A program made the position numbers and the translations under genes. Under the pieces are notes generated by a model. It saw only the letters and a list, made by a program, of their open reading frames with translations. It made no database searches and was not told where the DNA came from. Source: Heyndrickxia oleronia (GTDB lineage Bacteria > Bacillota > Bacilli > Bacillales > Bacillaceae_C). Taken from it: a stretch of 64,000 nucleotides of DNA. The first letter of the stretch is position 1. Each line of letters begins with the position of its first letter. Positions 43,486 through 52,111 of the stretch are shown piece after piece. Location: the NCBI RefSeq assembly GCF_017809215.1, contig NZ_CP065424.1, forward strand, positions 3,194,001-3,258,000, read 5' to 3'.

Positions 43486-44304
43486 TTAAATATCTCCTTT
43501 CAAACCAATAAAACTAAGCATTCTTCCTGTTTTTCCATGATCACGTCGATGAGAAAAAAATTCTTGATGATCACAACTCGTACAATAATTAGTGAGTTCA
43601 ATATTTTCCAATTTAACTCCTGATTTTAAAAGAATCATTTGATTTAATTTTTTTAAATCTAAATGATATTGTCCATCCGATATTTCTTGGTATGGACAAT
43701 CATCTTCTACCCAAGTATTTACTTTCTCAATCACTCGATCATCGACGATATAACAATTTTTGCAAATAGATGGACCAATTACCACGTTAATTTCTTCTGG
43801 TTTAATTCCTTCCTGATTCCATTTATCAACCATTTCTTTGGCGATCCCATTTACTGTTCCTTTCCAGCCTGCATGAGCTACGCCAATAATATGATGATTT
43901 GGCGCGTAAAAGAATAAGGGCACACAATCAGCAAAACAAAGAGTGAGAAGAATATCTTCTTCACCTGTATATAGTCCATCAGTTCGTTGGATACTACTTG
44001 AATAATCAAGTGCTCCTTTTCCAGCATCAGCATGATCCACTTTTGCAATATATGTATCGTGTGTTTGCTCGGCTCCTATCCAATGATCAAGAGTAAATCC
44101 AAGCTTCTTGGAAAGTAGTTTCCGGTTTGATTGTACACTCTTTTGGTCATCACCTACATGAAACCCAAAATTTAATGAGGCAAACTGTTTTTCACTTTGG
44201 CCGCCTAGCTTTGTTGTAAATCCAGCAATTAGCCGGGAATTTATCTGATTCCAATTTTCAATGATAAAAAACTCTTTCTCTTTTTTTTGGAAAGGTTCGC
44301 TCAT
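43486..44304 (-). CDS. pgeF: YfiH/PgeF family purine nucleoside phosphorylase (laccase domain)
   Basis: A 272-residue DUF152 protein. Zinc ligands are seen in FADCVPLFF, AHAGWKGTVNGIA and the C-terminal FFSHRRDHGKTGRMLSFI. Family members act as purine nucleoside phosphorylase/adenosine deaminase and in E. coli edit peptidoglycan precursors (PgeF). In the conserved ylm operon, coupled to ylmE. Confidence 0.9.
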   Translation of the reverse strand: MSEPFQKKEKEFFIIENWNQINSRLIAGFTTKLGGQSEKQFASLNFGFHVGDDQKSVQSNRKLLSKKLGFTLDHWIGAEQTHDTYIAKVDHADAGKGALDYSSSIQRTDGLYTGEEDILLTLCFADCVPLFFYAPNHHIIGVAHAGWKGTVNGIAKEMVDKWNQEGIKPEEINVVIGPSICKNCYIVDDRVIEKVNTWVEDDCPYQEISDGQYHLDLKKLNQMILLKSGVKLENIELTNYCTSCDHQEFFSHRRDHGKTGRMLSFIGLKGDI

Positions 44305-44396
44305 AATCGTAACTCCTAATAAGGTTCTTAACCTTAGATTCTTTTTTATAGTTTATCACAGATTACGTTTTGGTTCATTCAAAAACTGTAAATCAA

Positions 44397-44725
44397 ATCA
44401 CTTGTAAAAGAAGAGATTGTGACAGATAAAGAGGAATTGAAGTGGAAAATGTGTCTCAAGATCGGTGTTTGAGACACATAAAGAAGAATTGAGGAGAAAA
44501 ATGTGTCTCAGGACCAGTGCTTGAGACAGGTAAATGGGCTGAGAACTAAAAAATGTGTCTCAAGAACAGGGATTGAGACACATAAATGGGCTAAGAACTA
44601 AAAAATGTGTCTCGAGACCAGTGCTTGTGACACATAATAGGACTGAAAACTGAATAATGTGTCTCAGGACTAGTGCCTGAGACAGATAAACAGTCAGAGA
44701 AGAGGATAATCTGTCTCAAACCCAA
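44397..44725. repeat. 52-bp tandem hairpin array between ylmC and pgeF
   Basis: Left arms ATGTGTCTCA begin at 44449, 44501, 44553, 44605, 44657 and (as ATCTGTCTCA) 44709, an exact 52-base period, with a decayed unit at about 44397-44430. Each unit has a right arm TTGAGACACA or variant about 10 bases after the left arm. No spacers of unique sequence, so not a CRISPR. It fills the whole 428-base gap apart from about 90 bases upstream of pgeF, in which no gene was seen. Confidence 0.92.
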
Positions 44726-44732
44726 TCATTGA

Positions 44733-45005
44733 TTATTTCGGTTCTGATAATTGTTGTTGCATGTAATTTTGATCACGAAATCTAACAAGAATGACGTCCG
44801 CGCCAATTTTTACAATATTACTCCATGGTATAATAAATTCCTCCTCTTTCCCGAAGAAACCTAGTATTTTCCCAGAACCGCCAACGATAATACTTTCTAT
44901 TTTTCCTGTATCTAGATTAATATCAATATCACCCACATTTCCTAATTTTCGGCCATCAGAAATACTCACCACATCTTTAACTTGGAATTCTGATATTCTC
45001 ACCAA
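44733..45005 (-). CDS. ylmC: PRC-barrel protein YlmC/YmxH
   Basis: A 90-residue single PRC-barrel protein: ISEFQVKDVVSISDGRKLGNVGDIDIN and IVGGSGKILGFFGKEEEFIIPW are the conserved halves. The start is taken as TTG at 45005 (AAGGAG eight bases upstream, giving MVRISEF); GTG at 45002 is an alternative. YlmC/YmxH is sporulation-associated in family databases but has no firm role. ylmA, present next to it in Bacillus subtilis, is absent here. Confidence 0.88.
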   Translation of the reverse strand: MVRISEFQVKDVVSISDGRKLGNVGDIDINLDTGKIESIIVGGSGKILGFFGKEEEFIIPWSNIVKIGADVILVRFRDQNYMQQQLSEPK

Positions 45006-45130
45006 ATTTACCACTCCTTAAAAATCATTCCAATCAATGATATTACATGTATATGCTTTAGTTGATTTTTTTAGGAATGGCTTTAGTTGATCTTGCCAAA
45101 AGAATAAAATAGCTTTCATTAAAATAATGT

Positions 45131-45168
45131 AGGACAAGTACCCCGCTAAAAACGGGATACTTGTCCTA
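45131..45168 (-). terminator. long hairpin after sigG
   Basis: A 16-bp stem AGGACAAGTA(C)CCCG / CGGG(A)TACTTGTCCT abuts the sigG stop codon. The following minus strand has no real T run, so it could stabilise the transcript as well as terminate. Confidence 0.7.
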
Positions 45169-45945
45169 CTATTGGATATTCTTATTCATTTGTTTAATGG
45201 CAGCCTTTTCTAAACGTGATACTTGAGCTTGGGAAATACCAATTTCTTCAGCAACTTCCATTTGCGTTTTCCCTTGAAAAAATCGTTTTCTAATAATGAG
45301 TTTTTCTCGGTCATTTAACCTGCGCAACCCTTCTTGTAAAGCAATTTCTTCCACCCAATTCGTATCACGATTTTTTTCATCACCTAGCTGATCCATTACA
45401 TAAATAGGGTCTCCCCCATCATTATAGATAGGTTCGAATAAGGATACTGGATCTTGTATTGCATCAAGAGCAAATACAATTTCCTCGTGTGGTACTTCCA
45501 ATACCTTTGCTATTTCTTCTGCTGTGGGCTCCCTCGATGTTTTACTCATAAGTTTTTCTCGTACTTGTAGCGCTTTATAAGCAATATCTCGTAGTGACCT
45601 TGAGACACGGATTGGATTATTGTCACGTAAATATCTACGTATTTCTCCAATAATCATTGGCACCGCATAAGTAGAAAATCTCACATTTTGACTTAAATCA
45701 AAATTATCAATTGATTTCATTAGTCCAATACATCCTACCTGAAAAAGATCATCTACATACTCACCACGGTTATTAAAACGCTGAATAACACTTAATACAA
45801 GTCTTAAATTACCGTTTACAAGCTTCTCTCTTGCATATAAATCTCCTTCATGCATTTTTTTTAACAATTCTCTCATCTCTTCGTTTTTTAACACAGGAAG
45901 CTTTGATGTATCGACCCCACAAATTTCAACTTTATTTCGCTTCAA
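45169..45945 (-). CDS. sigG: forespore sigma factor sigma-G
   Basis: A 258-residue late forespore sigma factor. NKVEICGVDTSKLPVLKNEEM is the N-terminus; region 2 has LFQVGCIGLMKSIDNFDLS and STYAVPMIIGEIRRYLRD, region 3 IRVSRSLRDIAYKAL, region 4 KTQMEVAEEIGISQAQVSRLEK. The start is TTG at 45945 with GGGGGGG seven bases before it. It follows sigE by 140 bases that contain a sigma-F/G promoter. Confidence 0.97.
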   Translation of the reverse strand: MKRNKVEICGVDTSKLPVLKNEEMRELLKKMHEGDLYAREKLVNGNLRLVLSVIQRFNNRGEYVDDLFQVGCIGLMKSIDNFDLSQNVRFSTYAVPMIIGEIRRYLRDNNPIRVSRSLRDIAYKALQVREKLMSKTSREPTAEEIAKVLEVPHEEIVFALDAIQDPVSLFEPIYNDGGDPIYVMDQLGDEKNRDTNWVEEIALQEGLRRLNDREKLIIRKRFFQGKTQMEVAEEIGISQAQVSRLEKAAIKQMNKNIQ

Positions 45946-45968
45946 GTCTTTTCCCCCCCTTATAGGAG
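45943..45968 (-). promoter_or_regulatory. sigG ribosome binding site with possible sequestering hairpin
   Basis: The run of seven G (45953-45959) before the TTG start can pair with the CTCC at 45965-45968 across the loop TATAA, a short stem that could hold the ribosome binding site closed. A leader hairpin limiting sigG translation is known in Bacillus subtilis; here this is inference. Confidence 0.45.
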
Positions 45969-45983
45969 CTGCTGTTCAAAATT

Positions 45984-46012
45984 AAGTATCTCCTTGGGTG
46001 GGAAATTTATGC
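45984..46012 (-). promoter_or_regulatory. sigma-F/sigma-G-type promoter of sigG
   Basis: Minus strand GCATA (46008-46012) and GGAGATACTT (45984-45993) with a 14-base spacer fully match the forespore consensus GyaTA and GGnrAnAnTw. It lies about 40 bases upstream of the sigG start and lets sigG be expressed in the forespore independently of sigE. Confidence 0.85.
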
Positions 46013-46086
46013 ATGAAATGAAATTTGTGATAGATGGTTAAATCCTCTAATTACTGATAGAAATAGCGTTTTAAAAAAATATTTTT

Positions 46087-46806
46087 TTAAACCATTTTAT
46101 TAAATTCTTTTTTTAATCGTTTAATGATTCTTTTTTCCAACCTTGATATATATGACTGTGAAATACCTAACATATCTGCTACATCTTTTTGTGTTTTCTC
46201 CTCTCCCCCGAGTAGACCAAATCTGAGCTCCATGATTTGCTTTTCACGTGGAGATAATTGGTGCAGAGCATTAAATAATAACTTTTTATCCACATTTGCT
46301 TCGATGTCTTTTGTAATAATATCCTCTTCGGTACCAAGAACATCTGATAATAACAATTCATTCCCATCCCAATCAATGTTTAATGGCTCATCAAAGGAAA
46401 CTTCTGATCGAATTTTATTATTTCTCCGCAAATACATTAAAATTTCATTTTCGATACATCTTGATGCATATGTAGCTAACTTTATTTTCTTTTCGGGGTT
46501 AAAGGTATTTACTGCTTTTATTAATCCAATTGTTCCGATACTAATTAAATCCTCAATATTAATACCTGTATTTTCAAATTTTCGGGCAATGTATACAACT
46601 AATCTTAAATTTCTTTCAATAAGCAAAGATCGTGCAGCCATATCACCTTTTGGCAGCTTTTCTAATAAAACTTCCTCCTCTTCTTTTGTCAAGGGTGGTG
46701 GCAATGCTTCACTTCCACCAATATAATAGATCTCATCTGTTTTTAACCCCAATTTTAAAAGTACTTTGTACCAATAATAAGATAATTTTATTTTTAATTT
46801 TTTCAT
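46087..46806 (-). CDS. sigE: mother-cell sigma factor sigma-E (pro-form)
   Basis: A 239-residue pro-sigma factor. The N-terminal pro-sequence [20 protein letters not shown] is the hydrophobic/basic segment removed by SpoIIGA near [16 protein letters not shown]; region 2 has [16 protein letters not shown] and [18 protein letters not shown], region 4 [24 protein letters not shown] at 46806 has GAAGGAGGAC; length equals that of Bacillus subtilis. It is 176 bases from spoIIGA, much wider than usual. Confidence 0.98.
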   Translation of the reverse strand: MKKLKIKLSYYWYKVLLKLGLKTDEIYYIGGSEALPPPLTKEEEEVLLEKLPKGDMAARSLLIERNLRLVVYIARKFENTGINIEDLISIGTIGLIKAVNTFNPEKKIKLATYASRCIENEILMYLRRNNKIRSEVSFDEPLNIDWDGNELLLSDVLGTEEDIITKDIEANVDKKLLFNALHQLSPREKQIMELRFGLLGGEEKTQKDVADMLGISQSYISRLEKRIIKRLKKEFNKMV

Positions 46807-46889
46807 CTCATGTCCTCCTTCTAAATAGATAATCTTAGGAGTATAGTTATAGTAAACAATTGAATTTACCTTTTTTCGTTTAGGCAAGA

Positions 46890-46980
46890 GCTACAAACTT
46901 CTAAGAACCAATAAAGCCTAGTTGGAATAGCAGGCAGCAGGGCTTATACAAAAGCAACAAACAATATGAAAGCAGCCTGC
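46890..46980 (-). repeat. dispersed non-coding element, copy 3 (partial, inverse orientation)
   Basis: On the minus strand CAGGCTGCTTTCATATTG, TTTGTTGCTTTTG, CTTTATTGG and GTAGCTCTT line up with the left module of copies 1 and 2. It starts a few bases after the spoIIGA stop and fills most of the spoIIGA-sigE gap. The right module (AACAATGTTTGAG) was not found. Confidence 0.6.
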
Positions 46981-46982
46981 GT

Positions 46983-47909
46983 TTAAGATACTGATTTTAT
47001 TGAGATTCCTGTTAACATTTTGGGATGAACGATGCATTGGAATACATCTTCACTTGATAAGGCATGATTTGAAAATGATATTAACGCTTTTTGTACATTC
47101 CAGCTTTCATGATCTTTTTGAATTATCATTTGATCGGGTTTATACGCAAGCAAAAGTTGATTTCCTTTACTAACAGTCTTTGCAGGTATGAATCGAACTC
47201 TTTCACTCCATTCGGAAGGTAATTCCGTTTTCCCTTGCAAAAAATTCTCTGAATGCTCTGTAGCCTCTATAATTTCCGTAGGAAGCTGATTTCTAAATGA
47301 TTGGGTTGAGATGATCATTACAGGCTGCCTTGATAATGGATCGTAAAGCTGGTTTCCACTATCTATAAGACCTTTCACTTGAATAGAAACTCCATTTATC
47401 TCGACCATGACATCTACTAATTGATCAAATTGAATGGTCGTTATTTCAAATGTTTCAATCCTTTTCTTAGAGAAATACCACGCAATTGGAATGCCAAATA
47501 GTATGAACAGCCAACTAATCGGATCACCGAATCCTCTAACTGATGCTAATAAAACTGAACTTTGCAATTGAAAATCAAATTGAATAAAATAATGAACTCC
47601 GATTAAAATGCCACCAGTTAAGAAAGTAACAAAATAAAAGGTAAGAACATTGGATATAAAATATTTAAAGCGTTTATAACCAAAAACTGTAAAGACCATT
47701 ACGAAGGAAAAAAGTAATTTGATGAATGGGTTTCCTGCATAAGCTGATAACGGAGTCAGGCTCATAACAATTAGTAAAGATCCGATTAAACCTCCAAGTA
47801 AAAGCTTCCATTTTGATATTGGACGTTTCATTATAATGGCAGTTATCCAGAGTAGCATCACGTCTACAATGAAGTTTAAAAGCCATATCACGTCCATATA
47901 GACGACCAA
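46983..47909 (-). CDS. spoIIGA: sporulation sigma-E factor processing peptidase
   Basis: A 308-residue membrane aspartic protease that cleaves pro-sigma-E after a signal from SpoIIR. Five hydrophobic segments occupy about 1-148 (IWLLNFIVDVMLLW ... WLFILFGIPIAWYF), then a soluble protease half with the catalytic Asp183 in GLIDSGNQLYDPL and HPKMLTG near the end. TTG at 47909 aligns exactly with the Bacillus subtilis N-terminus and has GGGGGAT upstream. First gene of the spoIIG operon. Confidence 0.95.
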   Translation of the reverse strand: MVVYMDVIWLLNFIVDVMLLWITAIIMKRPISKWKLLLGGLIGSLLIVMSLTPLSAYAGNPFIKLLFSFVMVFTVFGYKRFKYFISNVLTFYFVTFLTGGILIGVHYFIQFDFQLQSSVLLASVRGFGDPISWLFILFGIPIAWYFSKKRIETFEITTIQFDQLVDVMVEINGVSIQVKGLIDSGNQLYDPLSRQPVMIISTQSFRNQLPTEIIEATEHSENFLQGKTELPSEWSERVRFIPAKTVSKGNQLLLAYKPDQMIIQKDHESWNVQKALISFSNHALSSEDVFQCIVHPKMLTGISIKSVS

Positions 47910-48007
47910 ACCTATCCCCCCAATTGCTATGTTTTTTATTCATACCAGCTTTTCTTAATGGTATCGTACATACCTGTTTGAAGTGTGTCATTTCTTGTAT
48001 GGGAAAT

Positions 48008-48045
48008 TAGAGAAGTTTTCAAGATTTCGTTCGAATTTTGTCAAA
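48008..48045 (-). promoter_or_regulatory. spoIIG promoter region with tandem Spo0A-box-like sites
   Basis: On the plus strand CGTTCGAA (48028-48035) and TTGTCAAA (48038-48045) lie exactly 10 bases apart and match TTGTCGAA at six and seven of eight positions. TCTAAT (minus, 48008-48013) is a possible -10. Matches the known Spo0A control of spoIIG, but the -35/-10 geometry is not certain. Confidence 0.5.
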
Positions 48046-48100
48046 TTAAAATACGCTATCTAGTGACCTTAAATAGGGGCTATCATAAGAATTTTGGGGA

Positions 48101-48152
48101 TAAAAAAAAGAATTGTCTGGTAAGGGAGTTAACCCTTATTAGACAATTCTTT
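48101..48152 (-). terminator. ftsZ terminator
   Basis: Strong stem AAAGAATTGTCT ... TAAGGG / CCCTTA ... AGACAATTCTTT with T run TTTTTTTA on the minus strand, directly after ftsZ. Separates the fts and spoIIG units. Confidence 0.93.
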
Positions 48153-48156
48153 CTTT

Positions 48157-49308
48157 CTATTGATTTCTACGATTTCTATTTCTTAAAAATGTAGGGATAT
48201 CTAAAGTATCCTCCACTTGTTGATGTACTTGTCGAATAGGTTCCTGTACTTCTTCACGCTTTGGTTCACGTTCACGTTTAACCGTTGGATTAACAGGTTG
48301 CTTTTGCTGTCCAACACCGAAGGATGGTCTACTTACAGGTTTTTGCTGTCCAATTTCTTCTGTAAATCCTGTTGCAATCACTGTTACAACAATTTCATCT
48401 TTTAGATCTTCATTGATTACTGATCCAAAAATCATATTTACTTCCTGATCAGAAGCAGAAGCAACAATATCGGCTGCCTCTTGAACTTCGTAAAGACTTA
48501 GATTTACTCCACCAGTAATATTCATTAACACACCTTGTGCCCCATCAATTGATTTTTCAAGAAGTGGAGAAGAAATTGCCTTTTTCGCTGCTTCTGCAGC
48601 ACGATTTTCACCTGTTGCCACACCAATACCCATAAGTGCAGAACCCTTATTGGTCATTATCGTTTTAACATCAGCAAAGTCAAGATTAATTAATCCTGGA
48701 GTTGCGATTAAATCTGAAATACCTTGAACCCCTTGACGAAGTACATTATCTGCTTCACGGAATGCTTCAAGCATTGGAGTACTCTTATCAACAATCTCTA
48801 ATAATCGATCATTAGGAATAACGATAAGGGTATCTACTGCTTCCTTCATTGAAGCAATACCGCCTGCAGCTTGTGTTGCACGTTTTCTACCTTCAAAAGA
48901 AAATGGTCTTGTAACAACACCGACAGTTAAAGCACCTAAATCTCTAGCTATTTGTGCAATGACAGGTGCCGCACCAGTTCCTGTACCGCCGCCCATACCA
49001 GCAGTAACAAAGACCATATCTGCTCCTCTTAAAGCTTCTTCAATTTGTTCCTTGCTTTCTTCAGCAGCCTTTTTTCCCACTTCAGGATTAGCCCCTGCAC
49101 CTAATCCTCTCGTTAATTTTGCACCAATTTGCATTTTAATTTCAGCTTTTGATAGATTTAAAGCTTGCGCATCAGTATTAACAGCAATAAATTCAACACC
49201 TTGAACATCATGTTCGATCATACGGTTTACAGCATTATTACCGCCACCGCCTACGCCTATTACTTTTATCGTTGCTAATGAATCTAAATTTGTATCGAAT
49301 TCCAGCAT
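48157..49308 (-). CDS. ftsZ: cell division protein FtsZ
   Basis: A 383-residue tubulin-like GTPase forming the Z ring. [15 protein letters not shown], the tubulin signature [11 protein letters not shown] and [11 protein letters not shown] (T7 loop region) are present; an unstructured linker precedes the C-terminal peptide [12 protein letters not shown] that binds FtsA, SepF and others. Start ATG at 49308 with AGGAGG. In operon with ftsA; bpr of Bacillus subtilis is absent downstream. Confidence 0.99.
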   Translation of the reverse strand: MLEFDTNLDSLATIKVIGVGGGGNNAVNRMIEHDVQGVEFIAVNTDAQALNLSKAEIKMQIGAKLTRGLGAGANPEVGKKAAEESKEQIEEALRGADMVFVTAGMGGGTGTGAAPVIAQIARDLGALTVGVVTRPFSFEGRKRATQAAGGIASMKEAVDTLIVIPNDRLLEIVDKSTPMLEAFREADNVLRQGVQGISDLIATPGLINLDFADVKTIMTNKGSALMGIGVATGENRAAEAAKKAISSPLLEKSIDGAQGVLMNITGGVNLSLYEVQEAADIVASASDQEVNMIFGSVINEDLKDEIVVTVIATGFTEEIGQQKPVSRPSFGVGQQKQPVNPTVKREREPKREEVQEPIRQVHQQVEDTLDIPTFLRNRNRRNQ

Positions 49309-49455
49309 GACAGATCCTCCTAATTCGTCCATATTTCAACAAGATATTCTTTTTCTTAAACGGCTACATCCGAAATATCAATTTGATTATTTTATATCAT
49401 TTTTTAATTATTAACTTAACCTGTGTTCAAACTATTTAATTTGTTAGAAAAAGCT

Positions 49456-50739
49456 TTACTCAAAAAAGTAGCCAAAGAATTTTTTCATTCTTGTCGAAAT
49501 TTTCTCTTCTGGTTGTTTTTCCGTTTTTTGCTTTGGTTGCGGCTTTTTAGCTGACTTTTTTTCGACATGTTCAAAATGAGCAGGTGCTGCACTGACATTT
49601 CGCCCTTGCAATCTAGCATTCTTATAAGCATATTGGATCAATCCAACCGCAGTAGTATATTGAGGTTCTCTTACACCAATATAATCAGGTATTGCTATTC
49701 TTACACGGTTTTGAAATACCGAGGCAGCTAATTCCATAACACCTGGTAGATTGACACTTCCACCGGTTAATACTATTCCACCAGGGAGATCTACCATTCC
49801 CATGCGTTTCAACTCTTCTAAAACAAAGTCAAAAACTTCTTCTAATCTAGCTTCTATAATATCAGATATTTCTAATTGATTAAATTGCTGATGTTGATCG
49901 CTACCTATAATTGGGACACTAAATACTTCATCAGCTTCTGCATCTTCACTAAAGGCATGTCCATTTTTTACCTTAATTCGTTCAGCATCTTCCGTTGAAG
50001 TTCTAAGTACAATCGATAGGTCCTTTGTTATATGTTCTCCGCCTATCGGAAGTACATTAGTGCTTTTTATAAAGCCATTTTCAAAAACAGCTAGAGTGGT
50101 AGAACCTCCCCCAATATCGATTAAAACAGTGCCAAGGTTTTTCTCATCTTTAGATAAAGCGACTGCCCCTGCTGCCAATGGTTGAAGGACAATTTCAGTT
50201 ATTTCTAAACCTGCCCTTTCAACACAACGTAATGTGTTATGTAATATAGTTTTTGATCCTGTGACAATGGTGCCTTCCATTTCCAAGCGAACCCCTATCA
50301 TTCCACGTGGATCATTTATTTCATCTAACCCATCTACAATAAATTGTCTAGGGATTACATTAATAATTTCTCGTTCAGGTGGAATCGAAATGACTTGTGC
50401 CGCATCCATGACTCTTGCCACATCTTCATCAGTTATTTCTCGATTTTCACTAGAAACAGCTACTACCCCATGACAGCTTTGAAGCATCACATGGTTTCCT
50501 GCTATTCCAACGATGACATGATTGATATTCATGCCTATCATTCTTTCTGCTTGCTCAACTGCTTTTCGAATAGATTTAACTGTCTCATCTATATCAACAA
50601 TAGAACCTTTTCTAATTCCTTCGGACTTTACATTCCCAACACCAATGATATTCAGTGAGTCGTTTACCATCTCACCAATAATCACTTTAACGCTGGATGT
50701 ACCGATGTCAAGACTTACATATATTTCATTGTTGTTCAT
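49456..50739 (-). CDS. ftsA: cell division protein FtsA
   Basis: A 427-residue actin-like membrane tether for FtsZ. SLDIGTSSVKVIIGE, the SHS2 domain, VLIDIGGGSTTLAVFENG and LTGGSVNLPGV are the ATPase motifs; a charged linker precedes the C-terminal amphipathic helix RMKKFFGYFFE that binds membrane. ATG at 50739 with GGGAGG eight bases away. Confidence 0.98.
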   Translation of the reverse strand: MNNNEIYVSLDIGTSSVKVIIGEMVNDSLNIIGVGNVKSEGIRKGSIVDIDETVKSIRKAVEQAERMIGMNINHVIVGIAGNHVMLQSCHGVVAVSSENREITDEDVARVMDAAQVISIPPEREIINVIPRQFIVDGLDEINDPRGMIGVRLEMEGTIVTGSKTILHNTLRCVERAGLEITEIVLQPLAAGAVALSKDEKNLGTVLIDIGGGSTTLAVFENGFIKSTNVLPIGGEHITKDLSIVLRTSTEDAERIKVKNGHAFSEDAEADEVFSVPIIGSDQHQQFNQLEISDIIEARLEEVFDFVLEELKRMGMVDLPGGIVLTGGSVNLPGVMELAASVFQNRVRIAIPDYIGVREPQYTTAVGLIQYAYKNARLQGRNVSAAPAHFEHVEKKSAKKPQPKQKTEKQPEEKISTRMKKFFGYFFE

Positions 50740-50837
50740 ACCATGGCACCTCCCTTTGCTAAATTTCTTTGCCACATTCATTTTTTTATTTTAATCATTA
50801 GTTATCAAACATTATCTTTTGAATATATAATATAAAA

Positions 50838-50866
50838 TAATTCGACATATGAGAAGAATTCCCTTT
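50838..50866 (-). promoter_or_regulatory. sigma-H-type promoter of ftsA-ftsZ
   Basis: Minus strand AAAGGGAAT (50858-50866) and GTCGAATTA (50838-50846) with an 11-base spacer match the sigma-H consensus RnAGGAwWW / RnnGAATww with a single mismatch. ATGTCGAA within the -10 also fits a Spo0A box at seven of eight. Bacillus subtilis ftsAZ has a sigma-H promoter in the same place. Confidence 0.7.
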
Positions 50867-50873
50867 AAAAAGT

Positions 50874-51236
50874 TTAACTTTTTTTCATATTTCCTTTTTT
50901 AGTCGTCCATTTAGCAAGTAATATTCTTCGAATAACTGCAATATTTTGAAACAGTCTTACTCCAAAGGCAAATATTGCAGCTAAATATAAGTCTACACCA
51001 AGATGAACTCCTAGAAAAGCTAAACTTGCAGCAAGAATTATATTAAAAAAGAAACCTGAAACAAAAACCATCGTTTCGTAGATGTTTTGAAGATAGGCTC
51101 GAATCCCCCCAAATAATGTGTCTAATGCCGCTAGGACAGCTATGGAGAGATAGTTGGCATATTCTTCAGGGATACGGATATCTGTTAATAATCCTAAAAT
51201 AATCCCTATTATTAGACCAAAAACTGGTAGCCACAT
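50874..51236 (-). CDS. sbp: small basic protein Sbp (DUF1290)
   Basis: A 120-residue membrane protein with three or four hydrophobic segments (2-20, 33-52, 58-80, 86-100) and a basic C-terminus (RRILLAKWTTKKGNMKKS). GLIIGIILGLL, NYLSIAVLAALDTLFGGIRA and GFFFNIILAASLAFLGVHLGVDLY are the family core. ATG at 51236 has AAAGGAG. Function unknown. Confidence 0.92.
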   Translation of the reverse strand: MWLPVFGLIIGIILGLLTDIRIPEEYANYLSIAVLAALDTLFGGIRAYLQNIYETMVFVSGFFFNIILAASLAFLGVHLGVDLYLAAIFAFGVRLFQNIAVIRRILLAKWTTKKGNMKKS

Positions 51237-51379
51237 TTCCAACCTCTCCTTTTTTACAATTAGGCTACTATCATGATTCAAAAATATTTTTCTAATATAA
51301 TCTTCAATCAATCAAGCGTATGAATACAAAAATCTCCTAAAGAATTTCTATAATTGAACAATCCATGCGACATAATCCA

Positions 51380-52090
51380 TTATTTAACGGGCTTCATATA
51401 ACGGATTCTAATGCTTTCATCATAAGCCGGTATACTAATTGATTCCTCTGGTTTTCCTATCTTTACCTGTAAATTATCAACAAAAAATTCATCAATAACA
51501 GGTGAAACCTGAATACGGTTATAAAGTTTATCTGCTGATTCACTATTTTCTGCAATTACTCTTACCTCAAGTGGGTATTGATTAATGGAATGTCCATTAA
51601 TCTTTGTATCACCATTAATATCACGAATTACCGTGGTATTTATAACCCTTTCACCATCAATGGAAATCTGTTTTGCCCCGTACATATTCAGATCATTAAC
51701 AAGGCGTTTTAAAAGAACTGGAGAGACATCCTTTACCTTTTCTCCCAACAATAAAGCCTCTTTTAAGACATCAATCTTAATAACTATACCAGGACCATTT
51801 ACTTCGGTTTGTCCTGCCTCTTTTTTTAGTTCATCTAATGTTTCTTTTAATGCCTGCTCTTTACTATCCTTTACTTTTGCCTCATATTTTTCAATTCGTT
51901 CCTCATTTGAGGAAATTTCTTTTAGTAATTTAGATTGTAGATCCTGCTCCTTTAATAAATCCTCCCTAAGCTCCCACATATCACGTGTGTCTCTAACTTT
52001 AGGCTTTTTGATCGTCTGAAATTGAATTGCTAGCATAAAACCAATGATAATCGAAATGACGGTCATACTCAGCTTAAACTTCGTGCCCAC
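51380..52090 (-). CDS. ylxX: DUF881 family protein YlxX
   Basis: A 236-residue protein with one N-terminal membrane segment (about 8-24), a long coiled coil (35-95) and the DUF881 domain (NGPGIVIKID, LVNDLNMYGAKQISIDGERV, YPLEVRVIA). Likely anchored outside the membrane. Start GTG at 52090 (AGGTGA seven bases upstream) is the best available. Conserved between ylxW and sbp; function unknown, division-linked by place. Confidence 0.87.
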   Translation of the reverse strand: MGTKFKLSMTVISIIIGFMLAIQFQTIKKPKVRDTRDMWELREDLLKEQDLQSKLLKEISSNEERIEKYEAKVKDSKEQALKETLDELKKEAGQTEVNGPGIVIKIDVLKEALLLGEKVKDVSPVLLKRLVNDLNMYGAKQISIDGERVINTTVIRDINGDTKINGHSINQYPLEVRVIAENSESADKLYNRIQVSPVIDEFFVDNLQVKIGKPEESISIPAYDESIRIRYMKPVK

Positions 52091-52111
52091 TCCTTTTCAC
52101 CTTTTCTTTTC

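Noticed and set aside
44397..44725. CRISPR array
   Set aside because: Repeats are contiguous at 52 bp with no unique spacers, no leader and no cas genes; the inter-arm sequence repeats too.
46124..46726. 200-codon plus-strand open frame
   Set aside because: Antisense to sigE; a shadow of the conserved coding frame with no ribosome binding site.
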